6,207 bases of DNA from contig JASHYF010000458.1 in assembly GCA_030043235.1 (NCBI GenBank), positions 1 to 6,207 on the forward strand, given 5' to 3'. The translations under genes were made by a program, and so were the position numbers. Within the stretch, counting starts at the first letter, position 1, and each line of letters starts with the position of its first letter. A model generated the notes under the pieces. It had not been told where the DNA came from and did no database searches. It saw only the letters and a program-made list of their open reading frames with translations. The stretch comes from Solirubrobacteraceae bacterium. GTDB taxonomy: Bacteria > Actinomycetota > Thermoleophilia > Solirubrobacterales > Solirubrobacteraceae. This document shows, piece after piece, positions 1 to 4,986 of the stretch.

Positions 1-779
1 CCGGCAAGCTCACCCTCGCGCACGTGCGCCCGGGCGAGCTCCATCCCCTCCACGCCATCACCCCGCACGTGCTCGCCGAGGAGCGCGAAGCCTCGCTGCA
101 GCTGCTCGAGCGCGAGCGCGCCGATTCACATGTGCAGGCAGAGCTCGTGAGCGTCGTCGCCGCGAGCCCCGGCGCGGGCCTTCATCGCCAGGCCGAAGAG
201 CAGGACGCCGATCTGCTCGTCGTGGGCTCTTGCGCGCACAGCGCCATCGGGCGGGCGATGCTCGGCGACGACACGCGCGCGGCGCTCAACGGCGCCCCCT
301 GCGCGGTCGCCATCGCCGCGCGCGGCTTCAGCGCCTACCCGGCGCCGATCGCCAAGGTGGGCGTCGCGTACAACGGCTCGCCCGAGAGCCGCCGGGCGGT
401 TGCGAAGGCGATCGAGCTCGCGCAGCCGACGCACGCGTCCGTCACCGCGCTCGAGGTCGTCACCATTCCCACCTACGCGTTCACCGGCGTGATGGCGCCC
501 GCGATGGGCGAGAGCATCGACCTGATGATCTCCGACGCGGAAAAGCGCATGGGCGAGATGCCAGGGGTGGAGGGACGCGCCGTGTACGGGCTCGCGGGCG
601 AGGAGCTGGCCGCCTTCGGCCAAGACGTGGACCTGCTGGTCGTCGGCTCGCGCGGGTACGGCCCGGTGCGACGGCTCGTGCTCGGCAGCACCTCCGACTA
701 CCTCGAGCGCCACGCGCGCTGCTCGCTGCTCGTGCTCCCGCGCCCCGCCGAGGAGCCGCAGGACGCCACCGCCGCGTGA
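1..779 (+). CDS. Universal stress protein, two tandem UspA domains (5'-truncated by window)
   Basis: Cytoplasmic nucleotide-binding stress protein of the UspA family. The reading frame is already open at base 3 (GKLTLAHVRP...), which matches the second beta-strand of a Usp domain, so roughly the first 40 residues and the start codon lie upstream of the window; 258 residues are visible. Domain 1 ends near nt 330; domain 2 begins at nt ~354 (KVGVAYNGSPESRRAV, the beta1/alpha1 region). Domain 2 has a perfect ATP-binding signature G-2x-G-9x-G-S (GSRGYGPVRRLVLGS, nt 645-689). In domain 1 the equivalent stretch (GSCAHSAIGRAMLGD, nt 225-269) has Ala for the second Gly and Asp for the final Ser/Thr, so it may bind nucleotide poorly. 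The tail is short and Pro/Glu-rich. It ends 5 bp before a strong hairpin and converges on the lipase gene. Family assignment is secure; the physiological signal cannot be read from sequence. Confidence 0.93.
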   Translation, partial: GKLTLAHVRPGELHPLHAITPHVLAEEREASLQLLERERADSHVQAELVSVVAASPGAGLHRQAEEQDADLLVVGSCAHSAIGRAMLGDDTRAALNGAPCAVAIAARGFSAYPAPIAKVGVAYNGSPESRRAVAKAIELAQPTHASVTALEVVTIPTYAFTGVMAPAMGESIDLMISDAEKRMGEMPGVEGRAVYGLAGEELAAFGQDVDLLVVGSRGYGPVRRLVLGSTSDYLERHARCSLLVLPRPAEEPQDATAA

Positions 780-783
780 ACGC

Positions 784-816
784 GGGCGGGGGCCCTCCAG
801 AGGAAGGCCCCCGCCC
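784..816. terminator. GC-rich hairpin between convergent genes, probable bidirectional terminator
   Basis: An 11-bp perfect stem (784-794 GGGCGGGGGCC with 806-816 GGCCCCCGCCC) continues after one C/A mismatch (795/805) with three more pairs (796-798 with 802-804) around an AGA triloop. It lies in the 60-bp gap between the stops of the stress-protein gene (+) and the lipase gene (-). There is no clear T-run on either side, which is common for actinobacterial terminators. Symmetry and position suggest it serves both transcripts. Confidence 0.7.
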
Positions 817-839
817 CAGTCAGGACAGCCTCCGCGCGC

Positions 840-2660
840 CTACCAGTTGATCGGCGCCGGCGGTGTCGCTGTGATTTCGACCTTGTTGCCCGGCCCCGAC
901 GTGGTGGCCGTGAGCACCGGGCCGAGCAGGCCGCATTCGCCGAACGGCGGCAGCGTCACTTCCGCTTTGAAGGCGAAGCTGCCGACGGCGAGCTCGTTCG
1001 TGGGCTCGGAGATGCTCAGCGGCAGGTCGATCGGTTCGACCGTTTTGCAGCCGATCGGGAGGGTGAGCAGCCCGATCTTGATGGCCTTGACGAGCTCGTC
1101 GGCCTTGCCTTCGGCGCTCTCCGACACTTCGTTGCCGTATTCGCTGAAGGCGAACGTGCCCGTGGCCGGGCCCGTGGGCGTCAGCGCACCGCTCACCGTC
1201 ACCGGCACCAGCCCGACGAGGAACGTCTGTTCCATCGGCGGGATGCTCAGTTCGGAGGTCAGCGCCCCGGTCGTCGCGTTGGCTTCCGCGGTCAGCGTCG
1301 AGCCGGCCGGGAGGTCCTCGGAGATGCCAGATTTCTCGGTCACCTTGCCGCTCAGCGACCATTTCTCGAGCTTGATGATCAGGTCGCCCGTCTCCGGCGC
1401 CGTGCGCGCGTTCGCGGGCAGCGCGTCGCCCGGTTCGTGCTCGCCGCACGTGCTCGGCGCCGCCTTGCCGGCGACGCGTTCTTCGATCCACTTGATCGCC
1501 GCGGACGCGCCCAGCGGGTCGGTGAACAGGTGATCGCCCGAGTACAGCTGGAAGTCGTCGGTGACTCCCAGTTTGCACCAGTCGTAGTGCAGGTTCACGT
1601 CCTGTGCCACCGGCACGAACTCGTCTTCCAGGCCGTGGAAGTGGTACACGGGCGCGTCGACCGCCTTGTCGTCGAGCGACTGTTCTTCGAGCACGCGCTT
1701 GAACGTCGGTTCTGATTTTTCCAGTTCTTCGAGCGTCTCGTGATTGCCGGTGAGTTCGCGGAAGTTCGTGCCGCGCAGCGTCTCGATCAACTGCACCGCG
1801 CACTCGCTCAGCGCGTCGCTCACGGCCTCTTCGCCGGCCGCGGTCAGCGTCCCGAGTTTGAGTTCGGGGTAGGCCGCCTGCAGGCCGATCGCCGAGAGGA
1901 TCGTCAGCCCCGACCCCACCGATTCGCCGCTGAAGGCGCCGAATTCCTCCAGGTTCGCGGGCACGCCGCCGGCGACGATGCCCGACAGCTTCACGTTGGA
2001 GGCATAGCTCGACTGGATCTCGCCGGCCCAGCCGACCGCCTGGCCGCCCTGCGAGTAGCCCCACGCGTACGTGGGGTCGCTTTCGGTGAGGCCCGATCCG
2101 GGGATCTGCCGCGCCGCGCGCACGATGTCCAGCACCGCCTGGCCCTCCGCCTTCCCGGCCGTGTAGGTGGGGATCGCGCCGTTGGTGTAGCCCTGGTAGT
2201 CGGTCACGTCCACCGCGTATCCCGCTTTGAGCGAGTCGATGATCGCCGCGCCGTCGTACTCGGTGCCGTTCACGAGCTGCTTGGACGGCGCGCACTTGGA
2301 TGCGATGCCCTGCGTGCCGATGCCCACCGTCACGACCGGCCGCGAGCCTTTGCCGGTCCACTTGGCCGTCGGCACGATCACCGTGCCGGTCACGTAATCG
2401 GGTTCGCCGCGCTGTGCGGTCGACTGATACAGCACCGTCCACGCTTTGTTCGCCGGCAGCGACACCTGCAGGTTCACCGTCGCCGGCCGGTAGCGGACCA
2501 ATTCGCCGGCGACGCCGGTCGGGGTTTCGCTCGGCGGCGTGTAGAACGCCGAGCCTTCCGGTCCTTCAACGGGCGCCGCCGAGGCCGATGAGACCATCGC
2601 CAACGCGAGCACGGCCGCGAGCGCGAGCACGGCCCGCGCCATTCCCCTGAGACTTGACAC
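840..2660 (-). CDS. Secreted LIP-family lipase/esterase with C-terminal beta-rich domain
   Basis: 606-residue alpha/beta hydrolase of the secretory lipase (LIP, Pfam PF03583-type) family; likely an extracellular ester or triglyceride hydrolase. Signal peptide: MSSLRGMARA, a hydrophobic VLALAAVLALAMV core (partly from an 18-bp-period duplication, 2604-2616 and 2622-2634), then SSASA, with cleavage probable after Ala28. The hydrolase spans about residues 40-400: nucleophile elbow GYSQGG with Ser203, acid candidate Asp346 (HGLEDEFVPV), His377 (YSGDHLF). Six cysteines (123, 287, 362, 405, 538, 576) suggest three disulfides. Residues ~424-606 form an additional beta-rich domain with PIGCKT and LPPFGECG motifs, beyond the usual family length. 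The GTG start at 2660 is preferred because AGGAGAGGGG lies 6 nt upstream; ATG at 2642 would lack a well-spaced site. Codon use looks less GC-biased than in its neighbours. Divergent from tetR. Family confident; substrate unknown. Confidence 0.92.
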   Translation of the reverse strand: MSSLRGMARAVLALAAVLALAMVSSASAAPVEGPEGSAFYTPPSETPTGVAGELVRYRPATVNLQVSLPANKAWTVLYQSTAQRGEPDYVTGTVIVPTAKWTGKGSRPVVTVGIGTQGIASKCAPSKQLVNGTEYDGAAIIDSLKAGYAVDVTDYQGYTNGAIPTYTAGKAEGQAVLDIVRAARQIPGSGLTESDPTYAWGYSQGGQAVGWAGEIQSSYASNVKLSGIVAGGVPANLEEFGAFSGESVGSGLTILSAIGLQAAYPELKLGTLTAAGEEAVSDALSECAVQLIETLRGTNFRELTGNHETLEELEKSEPTFKRVLEEQSLDDKAVDAPVYHFHGLEDEFVPVAQDVNLHYDWCKLGVTDDFQLYSGDHLFTDPLGASAAIKWIEERVAGKAAPSTCGEHEPGDALPANARTAPETGDLIIKLEKWSLSGKVTEKSGISEDLPAGSTLTAEANATTGALTSELSIPPMEQTFLVGLVPVTVSGALTPTGPATGTFAFSEYGNEVSESAEGKADELVKAIKIGLLTLPIGCKTVEPIDLPLSISEPTNELAVGSFAFKAEVTLPPFGECGLLGPVLTATTSGPGNKVEITATPPAPINW

Positions 2661-2666
2661 TGCGAT

Positions 2667-2676
2667 CCCCTCTCCT
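2667..2676 (-). promoter_or_regulatory. Ribosome binding site of the lipase gene, decides the GTG start
   Basis: On the minus strand AGGAGAGGGG ends 6 nt before GTG at 2660, with the GGAG core 11 nt before it. The alternative ATG at 2642 has only AGGGGA two nt before it, too close to work well, so the longer signal-peptide N-region is favoured. Confidence 0.6.
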
Positions 2677-2702
2677 TTAAGTTTGTAACACCGTCGTACC
2701 TG

Positions 2703-2715
2703 TTTGGCGCGCAAA
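2703..2715. promoter_or_regulatory. Candidate TetR operator (13-bp interrupted palindrome)
   Basis: TTTG GCGCG CAAA: five of six base pairs are symmetric about G2709. It sits midway between the divergent genes and overlaps possible -35 boxes on both strands, where an autoregulating TetR repressor would be expected to bind. It is short for a TetR site, and proof would need conservation or footprinting. Confidence 0.25.
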
Positions 2716-2798
2716 TGTAGCACGGCCTGATCTCTTTGTACATCGCCGCTTACGCGTCTCAAAGTCGCACGCCGGCGGCTATCGTGGAGCGCGCACCG

Positions 2799-3467
2799 AT
2801 GCCCCCTGCGAAGTCCCCTGCCCCTGCGCCAGCAGGCCAAGCGCCACGGCGCTACCGGGGCCTGAGCGTCGCCGAGCGTCGTGCGCAGAGGCGCGAGCGG
2901 CTGCTCGAGGCCGGCCTCGAGCTGTTCGGAACGGAGGGATACGCGAGCAGCTCGATCCGCGCGGTCAGCGCCGCGGCGTCGCTGAACTCGCGCTACTTCT
3001 ACGAGTCCTTCACGAGCAGGGAGGACCTGCTCTACCACGTCTACCAGCGCGCCGTCCGCGACGTCGCCCTCGCTGTGATCGAGGCGACCGCGGGGGCGCA
3101 CACGGTCGAGGAGCAGGCGCGCGCGGGGCTGCGGGCGTCGTGGGAGGTGTACACCGAGGATCCGCGCAAGGCGCGCGTGATCGTGCTCGAGGTCGTCGGC
3201 GTGAGCGAGCGCCTGGAACGCGTGCGCCGCGAGAACAGGCACGCGTTCGCGGACATCCTCGTGCGCAACGCCATGTCGCTCGCCGCCGAGGACGTTCAGC
3301 TGCGCATGGACCCCGTGCTGACGGCGCGCTCGCTGATCGGCGCGGCGATGGAGGTGCTGGTCGACTGGATCCACGGCGACGTGGACGCCTCCAAAGAGGA
3401 GATCGTCGAGCACCTCACCAACATGTACACGGCGGTCGCGCAAGCGGCCATCGTGCCCGCGCGCTAG
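2799..3467 (+). CDS. TetR/AcrR-family transcriptional regulator
   Basis: 222-residue DNA-binding regulator. After a flexible Pro/Ala/Arg-rich N-terminus (residues 1-30) comes the TetR_N helix-turn-helix, about residues 32-80: RERLLEAGLELFGTEGYASSSIRAVSAAASLNSRYFYESFTSREDLLYHVY, with the typical LELF..GY, recognition-helix RYFYESF and S+E-LL positions (shown here as a domain range; key residues Phe43, Gly47, Tyr48, Tyr67, Phe68, Phe71). Residues ~85-215 are the helical ligand/dimer domain, including DPRKARVIVLEVVGVS. ATG 2799 is chosen because GGAG (2786-2789) lies 9 nt upstream; the frame stays open upstream to a TTG at 2736 without a good site. Divergent orientation suggests control of the lipase gene and of itself. 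Effector unknown; activator versus repressor cannot be decided. Confidence 0.9.
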   Translation: MPPAKSPAPAPAGQAPRRYRGLSVAERRAQRRERLLEAGLELFGTEGYASSSIRAVSAAASLNSRYFYESFTSREDLLYHVYQRAVRDVALAVIEATAGAHTVEEQARAGLRASWEVYTEDPRKARVIVLEVVGVSERLERVRRENRHAFADILVRNAMSLAAEDVQLRMDPVLTARSLIGAAMEVLVDWIHGDVDASKEEIVEHLTNMYTAVAQAAIVPAR

Positions 3468-3474
3468 CACGCCC

Positions 3475-3490
3475 GCCGGGTGTAGCCGGC
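3475..3490 (+). terminator. Weak hairpin after tetR
   Basis: GCCGG (3475-3479), a 6-nt loop and CCGGC (3486-3490), starting 8 bp after the tetR stop. It has five GC pairs and no T-run. It could terminate tetR transcription alone or with the stronger hairpin at 3510-3529. Confidence 0.3.
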
Positions 3491-3508
3491 TGGGTGCGCG
3501 GGTCCGAC

Positions 3509-3550
3509 TATGCACCTAATCAGGTGCATCATGCGCCGAAATTGACGCAT
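3509..3550. repeat. Left copy (A) of 42-bp direct repeat flanking the ATPase gene
   Basis: Aligned without gaps to 4806-4847, 34 of 42 bases are identical. The conserved blocks are TATGCACC (3509-3516; the other copy reads the same), GCATCATGCGCC (3526-3537) and TTGACGCAT (3542-3550). It contains two overlapping palindromes sharing a middle arm: ATGCACCT/AGGTGCAT (3510-3529, perfect 8-bp arms, 4-nt loop) and GGTGCAT-C-ATGCGCC (3523-3537, one mismatch). Confidence 0.8.
3510..3529 (-). terminator. Perfect 8-bp hairpin downstream of ATPase, possible terminator
   Basis: ATGCACCT (3510-3517), loop AATC, AGGTGCAT (3522-3529). It lies between the convergent tetR and ATPase stops, about 85 bp past the ATPase stop, inside repeat copy A. 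It may end the ATPase transcript, the tetR transcript or both; it has no T-run, so it may instead be a protein-binding site. Confidence 0.4.
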
Positions 3551-3613
3551 CGAAAACCTGGGAGGAAAGCCTCGGAAGAGGTCGCGGGCGCGGCTGGCGC
3601 GAGCCGGCGGCGC

Positions 3614-4795
3614 TCACAGGTCGAATGGGCCCATCGTGGCGAGATAGCGCCGCAGCAGCGGATTGGAGAACCGCCAGTCGGCGCGGGCCCTGCTTTCGAT
3701 GATCGCCGCATCCCGGAGCGCCTCGAGGGCGCGCCGAACGCCGCCCCGCGGCAGGCGGGTGTAGACCGGCTCGCCGCGCGCGAGGCGCTCGGCCACGACG
3801 AGGCCGAGCTTGTGCAGCCGGCGGATCCGCTCGACCGTCTGCTCGTGGACGGCGCGGTCGACGGCGAGCGCCGCGAGCAGTCCCTGCTCCACGACTCCGA
3901 GATCCACCAGCGTACTCCCGAGTTCGATCGTCGTCAGGTGCGACTTCTGTGCGATCAGCATCGTCGTGCGGGGATGCAGCTCGCCGTAGTCGACGATCCT
4001 CGACAGCGCGCCGGTCTCGATCGAGCAGTCGTCGGCGGCGAAGCGCTCGGCCAGCCCCCTCTCCCATGCGTCGCGCTCGATTGGACGCAGGTCGTGGAAG
4101 CCGCCGAACTGGTGCAGCGCGCGGTGGGCAGGGGTGAACAGGTCGCGCATGAGGTGCTCGAGGCTCCCCGCGAACAGATAGCTGACGGCGCCCGAGCGCT
4201 GGAAGATCGCGCGCATGCGCTTGGTCAGCCGGTCGGCGTCGCCGTAGGGCTGCTGGGGGCTGGCGATCTCCTGGAACTCGTCGAAGAACACCACCATCTC
4301 CTTGCCGTCTGCGGCGGCGATGCGCGCAGGAAGCGCGAGCGCATAATCGAGGTAGCCGTCCGGGTCGCGGGCTGCGAGCCCCGGCCTGAAAGCTATCTCG
4401 AGCTCCTCGCCGAGCTGAGTCTTGGACCTCACCACCGCCGAGGTCTGCAGCGCGTCCGCTACGAACCTCCCCGCGCGGCGCGTCTGGTGCATCACCCGCC
4501 GCAACGCGGAGCGGTTGGCGATCGTGCCCGCGACCAGCGCCTCTGCCAGCTCCGGGGCCGTGGCGATCCTGAACAGGTCCACCGCGGCCGTATAGAAGCC
4601 ACGCCTTCCCAGGCGGCCGAGAACAGCGTCGCACACGCTGGTCTTGCCCGTCCTGCGGGGGCCGGCCAGCACGACGCTCGATCCACCTGCGAGCGTGGCG
4701 GCGATCTCCCGCACGTCCGACTCGCGTCCGATCATCTGGCTGGCTGGTATCGGCTGGTCGGTGGGGAATAGGTCGCTGCTCCGCTGCCGGCTCAC
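3614..4795 (-). CDS. Archaeal-type AAA/STAND-like ATPase with C-terminal winged-helix-like region
   Basis: 393 residues from GTG 4795. P-loop ATPase resembling the 'archaeal ATPase' (PF01637-like) group. Walker A is GPRRTGKTS (Lys51), with the arginine pair typical of that group. Walker B is VVFFDEFQEI (Asp172, Glu173). A GSLEHLM segment (about 211-217) corresponds to the family's GS-S sensor-like motif, followed by LRPIERDAW. The C-terminal third (about 315-365) looks like a winged helix (VERIRRLHKLGLVVAERL, then a basic hairpin), and WRFSNPLLRRYL near the end is also typical. No signal or membrane segment. GTG 4795 is preferred over GTG 4801 (395 aa), because TATACT abuts 4801 and sits 6 nt before 4795, as expected for a leaderless mRNA. 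It stands alone, opposite in strand to both neighbours, between direct repeats. Biological role unknown; ATP hydrolysis and DNA or protein binding are inferred. Confidence 0.85.
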   Translation of the reverse strand: MSRQRSSDLFPTDQPIPASQMIGRESDVREIAATLAGGSSVVLAGPRRTGKTSVCDAVLGRLGRRGFYTAAVDLFRIATAPELAEALVAGTIANRSALRRVMHQTRRAGRFVADALQTSAVVRSKTQLGEELEIAFRPGLAARDPDGYLDYALALPARIAAADGKEMVVFFDEFQEIASPQQPYGDADRLTKRMRAIFQRSGAVSYLFAGSLEHLMRDLFTPAHRALHQFGGFHDLRPIERDAWERGLAERFAADDCSIETGALSRIVDYGELHPRTTMLIAQKSHLTTIELGSTLVDLGVVEQGLLAALAVDRAVHEQTVERIRRLHKLGLVVAERLARGEPVYTRLPRGGVRRALEALRDAAIIESRARADWRFSNPLLRRYLATMGPFDL

Positions 4796-4801
4796 CCCCA
4801 C

Positions 4802-4807
4802 AGTATA
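4802..4807 (-). promoter_or_regulatory. Probable -10 box (TATACT) for a leaderless ATPase mRNA
   Basis: Minus-strand TATACT (4807 to 4802) is followed by GTGGGG and then GTG at 4795, so initiation about 7 nt past the box would put the start codon at or near the 5' end. No good -35 is seen 16-18 bp upstream; that space is occupied by repeat copy B, which may be the binding site for an activator or a special sigma factor. Confidence 0.55.
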
Positions 4808-4847
4808 TGCACCGAAACCGGCGCATCATGCGCCAGTTTTGACGCAT
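4806..4847. repeat. Right copy (B) of 42-bp direct repeat flanking the ATPase gene
   Basis: Same orientation and length as 3509-3550, with eight substitutions and no indel. It contains a perfect odd palindrome GGCGCAT-C-ATGCGCC (4820-4834); the left arm TGCACC (4808-4813) pairs with the middle arm with one mismatch, which becomes a G.U wobble on the minus strand. TTGACGCAT (4839-4847) ends both copies. It lies immediately upstream of, and overlaps by two bases, the ATPase -10 box. Confidence 0.8.
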
Positions 4848-4861
4848 TGCGCTTTTGGAGA

Positions 4862-4972
4862 AGCACGACGGCGATCGGCGATCCGCGGCGTGGGCGCGCG
4901 CGCACGCACGCCTCGGAGCACCACGGCGATCGGCGATCCGCGGCGTGGGCGCGCGCGCACGCACGCCTCGGA
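4862..4972. repeat. 55-bp tandem duplication in the ATPase/oxidoreductase intergenic space
   Basis: Units 4862-4916 and 4917-4971 (plus one base) differ only at 4867 (G) versus 4922 (C). Each unit has CGGCGATCGGCGATCCGCGG-like sequence followed by a 26-nt imperfect palindrome (4887-4912 and 4942-4967) with outer arms GGCGTG/CACGCC and an alternating GC core. Because 55 is not a multiple of three, the repeat shifts frame and encodes nothing consistent. It ends one base before the oxidoreductase -10 candidate. Near-identity suggests a recent duplication or a dispersed intergenic repeat. Confidence 0.9.
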
Positions 4973-4978
4973 CATAAT
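4973..4978 (+). promoter_or_regulatory. Probable -10 box (CATAAT) for a leaderless oxidoreductase mRNA
   Basis: CATAAT differs from TATAAT at one base and lies 8 nt before ATG 4987, the spacing seen in leaderless actinobacterial transcripts. No Shine-Dalgarno sequence exists between it and the ATG (TCCCCGCCG region). Any -35 element would fall inside the second 55-bp repeat unit, and none resembles TTGACA. Confidence 0.5.
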
Positions 4979-4986
4979 CCCCGCCG

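Larger units (their letters stand above)
2661..2798. promoter_or_regulatory. Divergent lipase/tetR control region
   Basis: 138 bp between the two divergent starts, clearly more A/T-rich than its surroundings on the lipase side. It contains a 13-bp interrupted palindrome TTTG-GCGCG-CAAA (2703-2715), which overlaps a TTGGCG on the plus strand (2704-2709) and a TTGCGC on the minus strand (2714-2709), both possible -35 elements. TTTGTA occurs on either side (2682-2687 within TTTGTAACA; 2735-2740 within TTTGTACA). A plus-strand pair TTGGCG/TGATCT with 18-bp spacing could serve tetR; on the minus strand TGTTACAAA (2690-2682) could be an extended -10 for the lipase. None is close to consensus, so exact promoters and operator are inferred from position only. 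Confidence 0.4.
3509..4847. mobile_element. Candidate repeat-bounded ATPase cassette
   Basis: A 1339-bp unit consisting of one minus-strand ATPase gene bounded by two direct copies of a 42-bp imperfect repeat (3509-3550 and 4806-4847). The right copy overlaps the gene's probable -10 box; the left copy lies 63 bp beyond the stop codon. No transposase, integrase, terminal inverted repeat of the whole unit or target-site duplication is visible, so mobility is inferred only from the flanking repeats and the lone-gene setting. The alternative is a pair of regulatory or structural sites belonging to the ATPase. Confidence 0.4.

Noticed and set aside
2661..3515. Minus-strand frame remains open far upstream of the lipase start, giving a possible 891-residue protein
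   Set aside because: The extension is Arg/Ala/His-rich antisense of tetR, and a signal peptide with a well-placed ribosome binding site starts at 2660.
3140..4771. Long plus-strand open frame overlapping tetR and the whole ATPase gene
   Set aside because: It is antisense to an ATPase with intact Walker motifs; its own translation is low-complexity Arg/Ala/Glu and shows no domain.
4839..4867. TTGACG at 4839-4844 as a plus-strand -35 for the oxidoreductase
   Set aside because: No -10 follows at 16-18 bp, and it is about 130 bp from the CATAAT box; it is simply a conserved part of the repeat.
3509..4972. CRISPR array from the short repeats
   Set aside because: The 42-bp repeat occurs twice 1.3 kb apart, and the 55-bp units are directly adjacent without spacers; there are no cas genes.
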